DNA from: Pseudoclavibacter terrae
Lineage (GTDB): Bacteria; Actinomycetota; Actinomycetes; Actinomycetales; Microbacteriaceae
Assembly (NCBI RefSeq): GCF_008831075.1
Contig: NZ_WBJX01000001.1
Span: 248,001 to 312,000, forward strand
Reading direction: 5' to 3'
DNA length: 64,000 nucleotides
The position numbers were made by a program, and so were the translations under genes. Below the pieces are notes generated by a model that saw nothing but the letters and a program-made list of their open reading frames with translations, was not told the DNA's origin and did no database searches. Shown piece after piece: positions 26,797 to 34,614 of the stretch (its first letter is position 1; each line of letters begins with the position of its first letter).

Positions 26797-28706
26797 GACG
26801 CACCGTGCAGGGTCGGCGAGGACCGGCGCGCGAGCTCAGCTTCGAGCTGGGAGACCGACGTGATGCGGCGCAGCCAGGGGTGACTGGCCACGTCCGCCAG
26901 CGCCCGCGCGAGCGGCGGCAGGCCGAGGCCCGCTGCCTCGAGCGCACCGGAGGACACGACCTCGCTGACGTCGCCGTGCGCGGCGACCACGCCACCCTCG
27001 AGAACCAGAAGGTGCGTCGCGAGTTCCGTCACGAGCTGCAGGTCGTGCGTCGCGAGCACCAGCGTGGCACCGTCTCGGTGCAGCTCCCTGAGCATGGCGA
27101 CCAGTTCGTCGGCGCGCGACTTGTCCTGCCCGAAGGTCGGCTCGTCGAGCACCAGCACGTCGGCGCCGTCGAGGAGGGCCGCGGCTACCGTGAGCCTCCG
27201 CTTCTGGCCGCCTGACAGGAGGAACGGGTGCCGGTCGGCGTGCTCGGCGAGCCCGAAGCGCTCGAGCATCTCGTCGACCCGGCTCCGTGCATCCGCCGTC
27301 CCTCGCCCGAGCTCGAACGCCAGCTCGTCGCGCACGGTGGGCGTGAGGAACTGGTGCTCCGGGTTCTGGAAGACGTAGCCGACGCGGGCGCGGAGGGCCC
27401 CGGCTCGCATCCGGGACGTGTCCTGCCCGTCGAGCAGAACGGTGCCGCGCGGCGCGCGACGCACACCCGCGAGGGCCTGCAGCAGGGTCGACTTGCCTGC
27501 CCCGTTGTGCCCGACGACGGCCGTGATCGTCCCGGGCTCGATGCTCAGGGAAACCGGGCCGAGCACCCGTGTTCGGCCGCGGGTGACGGTGAGCCCGCGC
27601 ATGTCGAGGCGATGGGAAGCCGGTTGCGTGCCGGACTTCTCGGGGGACGCGGCCGACTTCGGTGACAGTCGGGGGGTCGCAGGGGTGAGCGCGGCTGATT
27701 CGGCGCGATCAGTCACCGAAGTTGGCCGCAGACCGATGCGTGGGTCGGGCGACGTCGGCGGGGGCGCGTGCTCGGGGCGCCTCGCGTGATCGGGCCGGTG
27801 CGTGCGCTCAGGCGGGCGCGCGTGCTCAAGGCGCTGCGTGAGGTCGCGGCCGAGCAGCGGCAGCGGTGCCGCGCCCAGGTCCCAACCGGCGTGGGTGAAG
27901 ACTGCCGCCGCCTCGTGGGCGACGGGGAACCAGACGCCGAGTTCGCGAAGCCTGCCGGCGTGCTGCCCGAAGATCTCTCGGGGCGGGCCGTCCAGCACCA
28001 GCCGACCCGCGGAGTCGAGCACGATGACACGGGTGGCGATCGTGAGCGCCTCATCGAGGTCGTGCTCGATGAGCAGCAGGCCGTGCGTGCCCGCGCGCAC
28101 GAGCTCCCCGAGCGCCAGGTAGATGGCGTGCTTCGCGGTCTGGTCGAGGTTCGCAGTGGGCTCGTCGAGCACAAGCAGCGGCGAGTCCATCGCGAGGGCG
28201 CTCGCGATCGCGAGTCGCTGTCTTCCCCCGCCGGAGAGGACGTCGGGGGAGTCGTCTCGCCGCTGCCACAGTCCGAGCTGGGCGAGCGCCGCTTCGGCTC
28301 GCGTCTCGATCTCCGGAACGGGCAGGCCCAGGTTCTCGGGCCCGAAGGCGACCTCGTCGAAGACCTGGCCGGTCACGATCTGCGCGTCCGCATCCTGGAA
28401 GACCATGGCGACGTGCTGGCTGGCGGCGGCGACTCCGAGATCCGCGACATCACGCCAGGTGGTGTCGGCCTCCGGCCCTCGTCCGCCGTCCGAGAGCAGC
28501 ACGTTCCCGGTCACGTCTGCCCCCAGGGACTGCGGGATGAGCCCGTTCAGCGCCCTCGCGAGCGTCGACTTGCCGCACCCGGACGGGCCGAGGAGCAGCA
28601 CCGCCTCGCCGCGAGAGATCGAGAACGAGACGTCGTCGGGCCGCGGAGCCGCAGCATCGAAGTGGGTGACGGAGAGACGTTCGACCCGCAGGAGCGGGGA
28701 CGTCAC
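26793..28706 (-). CDS. ECF transporter ATPase, two fused ABC domains
   Basis: A 637-residue protein with two ABC domains. Domain 1 has GPSGCGKSTLARALNG (about residue 37), LSGGGRQRLAIASAL and LVLDEPTANLD; domain 2 has [17 protein letters not shown] (about 395), LSGGQKRRLTVAAALL and VLVLDEPTFGQD. This replaces separate EcfA1/EcfA2 and resembles YkoD-type fusions. The linker (about residues 270-370) is long and low complexity. It contains a 71-bp inverted-repeat element (27657-27727, encoding about residues 327-350) that also occurs in an intergenic region at 14076-14145, so the linker seems to have absorbed an inserted repeat in frame. Start 28706 overlaps the S gene by 4 bp. Confidence 0.92.
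   Translation of the reverse strand: MTSPLLRVERLSVTHFDAAAPRPDDVSFSISRGEAVLLLGPSGCGKSTLARALNGLIPQSLGADVTGNVLLSDGGRGPEADTTWRDVADLGVAAASQHVAMVFQDADAQIVTGQVFDEVAFGPENLGLPVPEIETRAEAALAQLGLWQRRDDSPDVLSGGGRQRLAIASALAMDSPLLVLDEPTANLDQTAKHAIYLALGELVRAGTHGLLLIEHDLDEALTIATRVIVLDSAGRLVLDGPPREIFGQHAGRLRELGVWFPVAHEAAAVFTHAGWDLGAAPLPLLGRDLTQRLEHARPPERTHRPDHARRPEHAPPPTSPDPRIGLRPTSVTDRAESAALTPATPRLSPKSAASPEKSGTQPASHRLDMRGLTVTRGRTRVLGPVSLSIEPGTITAVVGHNGAGKSTLLQALAGVRRAPRGTVLLDGQDTSRMRAGALRARVGYVFQNPEHQFLTPTVRDELAFELGRGTADARSRVDEMLERFGLAEHADRHPFLLSGGQKRRLTVAAALLDGADVLVLDEPTFGQDKSRADELVAMLRELHRDGATLVLATHDLQLVTELATHLLVLEGGVVAAHGDVSEVVSSGALEAAGLGLPPLARALADVASHPWLRRITSVSQLEAELARRSSPTLHGAS
27657..27727. repeat. Dispersed inverted-repeat element, copy 2, inside ECF ATPase gene
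   Basis: The element is in reverse orientation relative to copy 1. On the minus strand it reads GGCCAACTTCGGTGACT, then GCGCCGAATC, then GTCACCGAAG, the same three blocks as at 14076-14145, over 71 bp. Its terminal 10-mers CTTCGGTGAC/GTCACCGAAG are inverted repeats. It is translated as part of the linker (RPTSVTDRAESAALTP and onward). Confidence 0.7.
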
Positions 28707-29266
28707 CTGGGTGCTCTGCGGTCTTCCGCGAGCCGCAGGTCACGGCCGATGCCCGCGCGCTCGAGCTGCTTCGCGAGCCAGACCGCGAGCATCGTGCAGA
28801 GCGGAGGCGAGACGAGGAAGCTGCCGATGAGGAGCACCGTGCCGAGCGCGTCGTACCCGCCGCCGTCGAGGATGCGGAACGCCGCGGCGGTCATGATGAG
28901 GCCAGCGAAGGTCGAGCCGACGAGGAAGAGCCAGGCGGACCAGCGGCGGAAGCGCGTGATCAGGAATGGCAGCTCCTGCAGGATGCCGATGCCGACGCCG
29001 ATGAGGAACGCGCCGAACGCGATCGGCTGGAATGGGCTCGCGACGAGCCCGGCGAGGGCCGAGGTGATGAGGCCGACCCACGGACGACGGAACAGCGCTT
29101 GCGCCAGCGCTCCAGGAATGAAGTACAGGCCGATCGTGAGCCCGTACACGAGTGGGAGGAGGTTCGAGACGGCGCCGCCGATATAGGCGTTGACGGTGAA
29201 CACGACTCCGCCCGCGACTCCGATCGCGGCACAGCTCATGAGCAGACGAGTGCTGACGTTTCTCAT
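28703..29266 (-). CDS. ECF transporter S component (YkoE-like)
   Basis: A 187-residue integral membrane protein with five to six hydrophobic segments; VYGLTIGLYFIPGALAQALFRRPWVGLITSALAGL near residues 40-75 is the most family-like part. Size, topology and position before a fused dual ATPase and a T component resemble YkoEDC, the hydroxymethylpyrimidine/thiamine ECF transporter, so a thiamine-precursor substrate is my best guess. No thiamine riboswitch is recognisable upstream. A strong leader hairpin (29283-29309) and a BlaI-type palindrome (29327-29341) are there instead. The operon starts here. Confidence 0.75.
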   Translation of the reverse strand: MRNVSTRLLMSCAAIGVAGGVVFTVNAYIGGAVSNLLPLVYGLTIGLYFIPGALAQALFRRPWVGLITSALAGLVASPFQPIAFGAFLIGVGIGILQELPFLITRFRRWSAWLFLVGSTFAGLIMTAAAFRILDGGGYDALGTVLLIGSFLVSPPLCTMLAVWLAKQLERAGIGRDLRLAEDRRAPR

Positions 29267-29282
29267 TGGGCTCCACGCCTTC

Positions 29283-29309
29283 CCTCAGCGGGACACGATC
29301 CCGCTAAGG
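29283..29309 (-). promoter_or_regulatory. Leader hairpin of ECF transporter operon
   Basis: On the minus strand CCTTAGCGGGA-TCGTG-TCCCGCTGAGG forms an 11-bp stem (one G-T pair) with a 5-base loop, ending 16 bases before the S-component ATG. It is close enough to affect ribosome access. It superficially resembles the 3' half of a thiamine riboswitch but lacks the other conserved parts. Confidence 0.5.
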
Positions 29310-29326
29310 TCACGGGCTGGTGCAAG

Positions 29327-29341
29327 TCTACAAACTGTAGA
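29327..29341. promoter_or_regulatory. BlaI/CopY-type operator palindrome
   Basis: TCTACA-AAC-TGTAGA is a perfect inverted repeat containing TACA and TGTA, the half-sites of BlaI/MecI/CopY operators, here with a 3-base spacer. It lies between the ECF S gene (minus) and the blaI-type gene (plus) and overlaps a TACAGT -10-like sequence on the minus strand. Confidence 0.6.
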
Positions 29342-29443
29342 GCGACGCGCGCGACAGGCCGTCGAGCTTGATAGCCTGGAGGCTCGCGGAGATCTGGGTG
29401 ACGTTCCCCACGGTAGATCCGCGTCAAGAATTGGAGCAGCACA

Positions 29444-29842
29444 ATGCCAGGAACTCGCACTCGAGCACGGGGTGAGCTCGAACTCGTCGTGCTGCGGCTC
29501 CTGTGGACCGCAGACGAACCGCTCACGGCCCGTGAGATCCAGGACCGCTTCCCGGGCCGAGTTCCCGCGTCCACGACCATCCTCACCGCCCTCGACCGCC
29601 TCCGGGCGAAGGGTGACGTGACCCGTGTCGGGCACGAGCAGCGCGGCATCCGCTTCGCGGCGACGCAGACCGAGGCCGAGCACGCCTCCAGGGCCATGCT
29701 GAATGCGCTGAAGACGATCGATGGCCGCGAGGCCGCGCTCCTGAAGTTCGCGGGCAACCTCGACGCCCGCGACGCGGACCTCCTTCGCGCGGCCCTCCAG
29801 CACTCGCCTGTCTCGGCTTCCGAGCCCGCATCGGCCAGCTAG
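29444..29842 (+). CDS. BlaI/MecI/CopY family transcriptional repressor
   Basis: A 132-residue winged-helix regulator. GELELVVLRLLWTADEPLTAREIQDRF (about residues 10-36) and ASTTILTALDRLRAKGDVTRV (about 42-62) are the DNA-binding part of the BlaI/MecI/CopY family; the rest is the dimerisation region. Such repressors are cleaved or released when a membrane M56 protease senses a signal, and an M56 gene follows. The ATG at 29444 has GGAG 8 bases upstream. A matching palindrome at 29327-29341 lies in its promoter region, shared with the divergent ECF transporter. No beta-lactamase gene is nearby, so the signal is unknown. Confidence 0.92.
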   Translation: MPGTRTRARGELELVVLRLLWTADEPLTAREIQDRFPGRVPASTTILTALDRLRAKGDVTRVGHEQRGIRFAATQTEAEHASRAMLNALKTIDGREAALLKFAGNLDARDADLLRAALQHSPVSASEPASAS

Positions 29843-29879
29843 CCGGAGCCGGACCGGGTTCCACCATGGCTCCAAGCGG

Positions 29880-29904
29880 GCGTCCGGGGTTCCTCCCCGG
29901 ACGC
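29880..29904 (+). terminator. Hairpin between blaI-type and M56 genes
   Basis: GCGTCCGGGG (29880-29889), loop TTCCT, CCCCGGACGC (29895-29904) form a perfect 10-bp stem just before the M56 start. It probably acts as an attenuator that lowers protease expression relative to the repressor. Confidence 0.55.
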
Positions 29905-29916
29905 GAGTGATCCGAA

Positions 29917-30741
29917 GTGTGGATCATCCCTGCGCTCGTGTGTCTCGCGTTCGCGGTCTTCACGATGCTCGCGGCACCGTCGCTCCTCACTCGAGGGACC
30001 TGGCAGGTGCAGCATCCGCAGCTGGCTCTGGGGCTGTGGCACGGTGCCGTCGTCGGCGGTTCGCTTGCGCTGCTCGCGGCCGTCGCGCTGTCGGTCGTCG
30101 CCGTGCTCACCTGGGAGCATGACGAGGGCAGCTGGCTCAGTGGCTTCGAGATCGCGCTCGCCTCGGTCGTCGCGAGCGTCGGCCTGATCGCCATGTTCGG
30201 CTGGGGGTTCATCGTCACGCGACGTTCCGGGCGCGCTCTGGCCGACGGGAGGCGTGCGAACGATGAGCTGCGGGATGCTGCGCGCGTGCTGTCCTACCGG
30301 GATGAGCGCATCGGCGGGGCCCTCGTGCGCTTCGTCGAGTCCCCGGCGCCGCACGCGCTCGCGGCGGCTGGCCCCGCTCCGGTGGTCATCGTGTCGAGCG
30401 GGCTCGAGCAGCTCCTGACGCGTGAGCAGCTGGAAGCGGTCGTCGCCCACGAGCGCTGCCACCTGGTCAGGTTCCACGCCCTCGCCCAGCGGCTCGCAGA
30501 GGTCAACGAGGCGTGCCTGCCGCGGTACACGGGTGCGAAGAACCTGTCGCGGGCGACGGCTCTGCTCATCGAGCTGATCGCGGATGACGCCGGTGCGAAG
30601 GCGGTGGGCGCGGATGCGCTCGCCGGGGCGCTGCGGGCGCTGGCGAGTGCGGGCGCTGGGTCGGACGACGACGTGCTGCGCCAGCGGGCGAGGAGACTCC
30701 ACGCTCGTCCGGGAGGCATCAGCTCGACGTGGCAGGCTTGA
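29917..30741 (+). CDS. BlaR1/M56-family membrane metallopeptidase
   Basis: A 274-residue membrane protein. Hydrophobic segments lie near residues 3-20, 38-62 and 80-105; the zinc site is HERCH (about residue 178), a valid HExxH, with ELIADDAGAK near 220 supplying the third ligand. It is short compared with BlaR1 and lacks an extracellular penicillin-binding sensor domain, as is typical of actinobacterial M56 proteins paired with BlaI regulators. It starts at GTG 29917, read as VWIIPALV, inside a BlaI-M56 operon. The inducing signal is unknown. Confidence 0.85.
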   Translation: MWIIPALVCLAFAVFTMLAAPSLLTRGTWQVQHPQLALGLWHGAVVGGSLALLAAVALSVVAVLTWEHDEGSWLSGFEIALASVVASVGLIAMFGWGFIVTRRSGRALADGRRANDELRDAARVLSYRDERIGGALVRFVESPAPHALAAAGPAPVVIVSSGLEQLLTREQLEAVVAHERCHLVRFHALAQRLAEVNEACLPRYTGAKNLSRATALLIELIADDAGAKAVGADALAGALRALASAGAGSDDDVLRQRARRLHARPGGISSTWQA

Positions 30742-30744
30742 TGC

Positions 30745-31227
30745 ATGCCTGATCCCACTCCGTTCGAAGAACCGCGCCCGGGCTACGACGTGCCGCGAGA
30801 AGCAGAGCCCGAGCGGTCGCTGACCCCGGCGCGCGTGTCGAGGCTTCGGCGGCTGACGATCCTCCTCGCGGTCATGGTCGCGGCCGGTGCGCTCGCGAAC
30901 TGGCAGCAGGAATCCGAGTTCCGGTCGGCGAGCGTGCTGAGCGTCGTGGTCTCGCTCGTCGTCATCGTCGTCGGCTACGGCGCGATCTGGAAGATCCTCG
31001 GATCGTCGAAGCGGAAGCGGGCGGAGGGCGCTCGGACTGCGGGCAGCATCCTCTCCGTGCTCGCGGTCACGGGGCTTCTGCTGACAGGTGTGCTCGCGAT
31101 CACGGGAGCGAGTGCGAATGGCGCGGTGCAGCTGGTCGTCGGCCTCGGCACGGCGATCGTCGGCGCCATCTGGCTGCACGCGGCCTGGCGCCGTCTCCCC
31201 GCCGAGCCGACCGGCCTGCTCGACTGA
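30745..31227 (+). CDS. Small four-helix membrane protein, unknown function
   Basis: A 160-residue protein with a hydrophilic N-terminus of 30 residues (PDPTPFEEPRPGYDVPREAE) and four hydrophobic segments (about residues 34-50, 60-80, 95-115, 120-140). A basic loop KRKRAEGARTAG lies between the second and third. I do not recognise a family. ATG 30745 lies 3 bp after the M56 stop, so it may belong to the BlaI-M56 operon. A clear hairpin at 31232-31257 ends the unit. Confidence 0.7.
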   Translation: MPDPTPFEEPRPGYDVPREAEPERSLTPARVSRLRRLTILLAVMVAAGALANWQQESEFRSASVLSVVVSLVVIVVGYGAIWKILGSSKRKRAEGARTAGSILSVLAVTGLLLTGVLAITGASANGAVQLVVGLGTAIVGAIWLHAAWRRLPAEPTGLLD

Positions 31228-31231
31228 TGCG

Positions 31232-31257
31232 CGCGCGTGCCCCACGACGCACGCGCG
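31232..31257 (+). terminator. Terminator after membrane-protein gene
   Basis: CGCGCGTGC (31232-31240) and GCACGCGCG (31249-31257) form a perfect 9-bp stem over an 8-base loop, starting 5 bp after the stop codon and followed by TTG. It separates the BlaI-M56 unit from the sensor-kinase transcript. Confidence 0.7.
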
Positions 31258-31262
31258 TTGAA

Positions 31263-31284
31263 TGTCGGGGGCTGCGCCTAGCCT
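31263..31284 (+). promoter_or_regulatory. TGTCGGGG-N8-TAGCCT promoter-like element before sensor kinase
   Basis: TGTCGGGG (31263-31270), eight bases, then TAGCCT (31279-31284), a good TANNNT -10. ATG 31292 follows 7 bases later, so the message would be leaderless. One base differs from the TGTCRGTG consensus of RecA-NDp/PafBC promoters. Confidence 0.5.
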
Positions 31285-31291
31285 TGAGCAC

Positions 31292-32734
31292 ATGATCTCG
31301 TCACCGCGCGGCAGCGATCTCTGGCAGCGACTCCAGGGGCTCGATGCCGAGCATCCGTCCGACTGGCAGCGTCCTGGTCCGTCCCGGCGTGCGCTGCGCA
31401 CCGATGTCATCGTCGCGATCGTCGCGGTCGGCCTCATGGTGTTCTCGAACTGGGCCGTGCTCGAGCTGCGCAAGGGGACCGACCCGTCTGAGGTCGGTGG
31501 TCTGCTGCATGACGAAGATCCGGCTGCTGCCCTGGTCGGCATGTTCCTCGTGCCCGCGATGTACGGCGTCGCCATCGCTCTCCGCCGGCGATTCCCGTTG
31601 TGGATGCTCGTGCTCAGCACGGTCGCGTTCGTGTCGGCGTTCGCGTTCACGTACCTCGACACGGTCGTCACGCAGATCGGGTACTTCCTGCTCATCTTCA
31701 CGGCGGGGGCCTGGAGCAATCAGCGGGTGATGGTGACGCTGCTGCGCATCGCCATCACGGTCGGCATGACCGTGTGGGCTGTCGTCGATGCCTTCACGCG
31801 TGCGACGCTCCTCTTCGCGTTCTCGGAGTCGAGTGACAGCGAGAACTGGATCTCGAGCGTCTTCACGGCCTACACGCTGCTCATCAACGTGCTCTACTTC
31901 ATCGGCGCCTTCTGGTTCGGCAACTCCGACTACCGCCGGGCGGGGCAGCGCGCCGCGCTGGTGGAGCGCACACGCGAGCTGGAGGAGTACGCGGAGGCGC
32001 TGGCCGACGAGCGCAAGCGGGTGGGGGAGCAGGCGATCCGCCTTGATCGCGTGCGCATCGCGAGAGAACTCCACGACGTGGTCGCGCATCACGTCTCGCT
32101 CATGGGCCTGCAGGCGGCCGCGGCTCGGCGCACCGCAGAGACGTCGCCAGAGAAATCTCAACAGGCTCTGCTCGGTGTCGAGCAGAGCGCGCGCGTCGCG
32201 ATCGAGGAGCTGCACTCGCTTCTCACGACGCTGCGCAGCGCGGATGCGGAGGACGGCGATGGTGCGCCGACGCCCGACGACGGCGCACCCGGGATGCAAT
32301 CAGGTGCATCCGCGCCGTCGACGCACACCGTCGAGCAGGTGCCGGCCCTCATCGAGGAGCTGCGCGGGGCAGGCATGGCGGTGGAGTTCAGCACGTTCGG
32401 GGAGCCGCGACCCGTGTCGCCGCTCACCGGCATCGCCGTGTACCGCGTGCTGCAGGAGGCGCTCACCAACACGCGGAAGCATGCTGGTCCCGAGGCCCCC
32501 GCCGACGTCCGGCTGCGCTATCTGGAACGAGGAATCGAACTCGATGTGACCGACGACGGGCCGGCGTCCTTCGCCCACGCCGCGGCCGCGAGGCAGACGA
32601 GCGGCGCGGGCGGGCTCGGGCTCGTGGGCATGCGGGAGCGTGCCCGAGCCGCGGGAGGCGAGGTCACCACCAGCAAGCGAGGTGGCGGCGGTTTCCGGGT
32701 TCTCCTCCGGGTGCCATATGACCGGCAGGTGTGA
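31292..32734 (+). CDS. Sensor histidine kinase (NarL-system type)
   Basis: A 480-residue kinase. About five to six hydrophobic segments (residues 40-215) form the membrane sensor, then a coiled coil (RTRELEEYAEALADERKRVG), the HisKA_3 phosphoacceptor region RIARELHDVVAHHVS and an ATPase domain with EALTNTRKHAG, DDGPASF and GGLGLVGMRERARAAGG. An alanine/aspartate-rich insert lies between the dimerisation and ATPase parts. ATG 31292 is chosen over 31262 because a TAGCCT -10 ends 7 bases before it. The partner NarL-type regulator gene follows 103 bp downstream, then an ABC-2 exporter, which it probably controls. Confidence 0.92.
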   Translation: MISSPRGSDLWQRLQGLDAEHPSDWQRPGPSRRALRTDVIVAIVAVGLMVFSNWAVLELRKGTDPSEVGGLLHDEDPAAALVGMFLVPAMYGVAIALRRRFPLWMLVLSTVAFVSAFAFTYLDTVVTQIGYFLLIFTAGAWSNQRVMVTLLRIAITVGMTVWAVVDAFTRATLLFAFSESSDSENWISSVFTAYTLLINVLYFIGAFWFGNSDYRRAGQRAALVERTRELEEYAEALADERKRVGEQAIRLDRVRIARELHDVVAHHVSLMGLQAAAARRTAETSPEKSQQALLGVEQSARVAIEELHSLLTTLRSADAEDGDGAPTPDDGAPGMQSGASAPSTHTVEQVPALIEELRGAGMAVEFSTFGEPRPVSPLTGIAVYRVLQEALTNTRKHAGPEAPADVRLRYLERGIELDVTDDGPASFAHAAAARQTSGAGGLGLVGMRERARAAGGEVTTSKRGGGGFRVLLRVPYDRQV

Positions 32735-32837
32735 CGGCGTGCCCCGGACTTCAGCGCTACTCGGACAACTCCCGGTAACCTCGCCCGGATACGGTCACGA
32801 GAACGACACCGCTGCTGCGGGTGCCAAAGGAGGCCAA

Positions 32838-33569
32838 GTGTCTGAACAGATCCGCGTGGTGCTGGTCGACGATCACCAGCTGGTGCGCATGGGCTTCAAG
32901 CTGATCCTCGAGTCCGAGGCCGACATCGTCGTCGTCGGCGAGGCGACAGACGGCCGTGAAGCCGTCGCCGTCGTGGAGCAGCTCAAGCCGGATCTGGTGT
33001 GCATGGACGTGCAGATGCCCGTGCTCGACGGCATCGCGGCGACACGCGAGATCATGAAGCTCGGCGACTCCGCCCCGCGTGTGCTCATGCTGACGACCTT
33101 CCGCGACGAGGCCGCCGTCCGCGACTCGCTGCGCGCTGGAGCGAGCGGATTCGTGCTGAAGAACTCCCCGCCGGAGACGCTCGTCGAGGCCGTGCGGGTC
33201 GTGCACTCGGGCGATGCCCTGCTCGACCCTCAGGTCACACGGGGCGTTATCGCCGGCATGCTCCGCGACGCCCCCGAGCCGGCCCCGACGCAGGTCGCGG
33301 ATGCGCTGCAGGTCGGCGTGCACGACGACGGCACGTCCCAGGCGCCCAGCCAGCATCCCGCACTCGCCAGCCTCACCGAACGCGAGAGCGAAGTGCTGGC
33401 GCTCATCGCGGAAGGTCTCAGCAACGCGGACATCGCAGCGCGCCTGTTCGTGTCCGAAGCCACCGTGAAGACGCATGTCTCGAACCTGCTCGCGAAGATC
33501 GGGGTGCGCGACCGCATCCACGCGGTCATCTTCGCCTACAACGTGGGCGTCGTCGCACCCGTCGAGTAG
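32838..33569 (+). CDS. NarL/LuxR-type response regulator
   Basis: A 243-residue response regulator. The receiver has the acidic pocket VLVDDHQ, phosphoacceptor Asp in LVCMDVQMP (about residue 57) and Lys in FVLKNSPPE (about 107). The LuxR helix-turn-helix is LTERESEVLALIAEGLSNADIAARLF (about 178-203) followed by SEATVKTHVSNLLAKIG. An alanine/proline linker of about 30 residues joins them. The start GTG 32838 has a strong AAAGGAGG site; the longer upstream frame is not coding. It pairs with the HisKA_3 kinase upstream and precedes the ABC-2 exporter operon. Confidence 0.95.
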   Translation: MSEQIRVVLVDDHQLVRMGFKLILESEADIVVVGEATDGREAVAVVEQLKPDLVCMDVQMPVLDGIAATREIMKLGDSAPRVLMLTTFRDEAAVRDSLRAGASGFVLKNSPPETLVEAVRVVHSGDALLDPQVTRGVIAGMLRDAPEPAPTQVADALQVGVHDDGTSQAPSQHPALASLTERESEVLALIAEGLSNADIAARLFVSEATVKTHVSNLLAKIGVRDRIHAVIFAYNVGVVAPVE

Positions 33570-33729
33570 CGCCCCTCTGGCCGATAAGCCGCCACCTCAC
33601 CCGAGCGGATGAAGCGGCCCAGGTCGAGTTCCGTCGCGCGGCCGATCCATCGGCCCGCCGTTGTCCGTAGCGTCGTCTGCATACCCAGAGACGGTGCGGC
33701 GTCGGACGTCGCGCGAGACAGGAGGGGTG

Positions 33730-34614
33730 ATGCTCTCGATCCAGAACATCTCCAAGACCTACGGCGACCGCAAGGTGCTCGACGATGTGAGCTTCTCCGT
33801 GGAGCCGGGCAAGCTCACGGGCTTCGTCGGCGGCAACGGCGCAGGCAAGACCACGACGATGCGCACGATCCTCGGCGTCGTGAAGCCTGATGCCGGAGTC
33901 GTCACGATCGACGGCCGTCCCGTCGTCGTCACCGACCGGGCCCGCTTCGGGTACATGCCGGAAGAGCGTGGCCTCTACCCGAAGATGAAGGTCAAAGAGC
34001 AGGTCACCTACTTCGCCGAGCTGCACGGACTCAGCGCCAAGGAGGCTGCCAAGAACGCCGACCGCTTCCTCGAGGACCTGGGGCTCACGGAGCGTGCAGG
34101 CGACAACGTCGAGGACCTCTCGCTTGGCAACCAGCAGCGGGCGCAGATCGCCGCGTCGCTCGCGCACGAGCCAGAGATGCTCATCCTCGACGAACCGTTC
34201 TCCGGACTCGACCCGCTCGCGGTCGAAGTCGTCCTCGAGACATTGCAGGGCTTCGCAGCCCGCGGTGTTCCCGTGCTCTTCTCCAGCCACCAGCTGGACG
34301 TCGTCGAGCGGCTCAGCGACAACCTCGTCATCATCTCCGGCGGCGCCATCAGAGCGAGCGGCGACCGACACGAGCTGCAGGAGCGCCATTCCGAGGGCAT
34401 GCACCGCATCTCCGTCGCCGGTGACGCTGGCTGGCTCCGGGACGAGCCAGGCATCACGGTGCTCGAGTTCGACCGCGGGGATGCGATCTTCGTCGCCGAC
34501 TCCGGGGAGACGGCGCAGCGCATCCTCCGCACGGCCCTCGACCGGGGTCCGGTCTTCGGCTTCGGCCGCCACATCGTGAAGCTCTCCGACATCTACCGGG
34601 AGGTCGTCGCATGA
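33730..34614 (+). CDS. ABC-2 exporter ATPase (NatA-like)
   Basis: A 294-residue ATPase with Walker A GGNGAGKTTTM (about residue 36), Q-loop GYMPEERGLYPKM, signature DLSLGNQQRAQIAASL and Walker B MLILDEPFSGLDP. The degenerate signature (LSLGNQQR) and the C-terminal domain after residue 215 are typical of NatA/DrrA-type exporters. GGAGG lies 5 bases before ATG 33730, and an in-frame GTG directly precedes it. The stop overlaps the permease start by 4 bp. Control by the upstream two-component pair is likely from gene order. Confidence 0.92.
   Translation: MLSIQNISKTYGDRKVLDDVSFSVEPGKLTGFVGGNGAGKTTTMRTILGVVKPDAGVVTIDGRPVVVTDRARFGYMPEERGLYPKMKVKEQVTYFAELHGLSAKEAAKNADRFLEDLGLTERAGDNVEDLSLGNQQRAQIAASLAHEPEMLILDEPFSGLDPLAVEVVLETLQGFAARGVPVLFSSHQLDVVERLSDNLVIISGGAIRASGDRHELQERHSEGMHRISVAGDAGWLRDEPGITVLEFDRGDAIFVADSGETAQRILRTALDRGPVFGFGRHIVKLSDIYREVVA

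Noticed and set aside
29267-29345. Possible thiamine (TPP) riboswitch before the ECF S component
   Set aside because: The leader (ACCT...GGGATCGTG...AGGGA) resembles the 3' half of the aptamer, but the conserved CTGAGA segment is missing and the predicted transcription start near the BlaI palindrome leaves no room for the 5' half. Kept only as a leader hairpin.
29917-30741. Beta-lactam resistance locus at the BlaI/M56 pair
   Set aside because: The M56 protein lacks a penicillin-sensing extracellular domain and no beta-lactamase or PBP gene is nearby, so resistance cannot be inferred.
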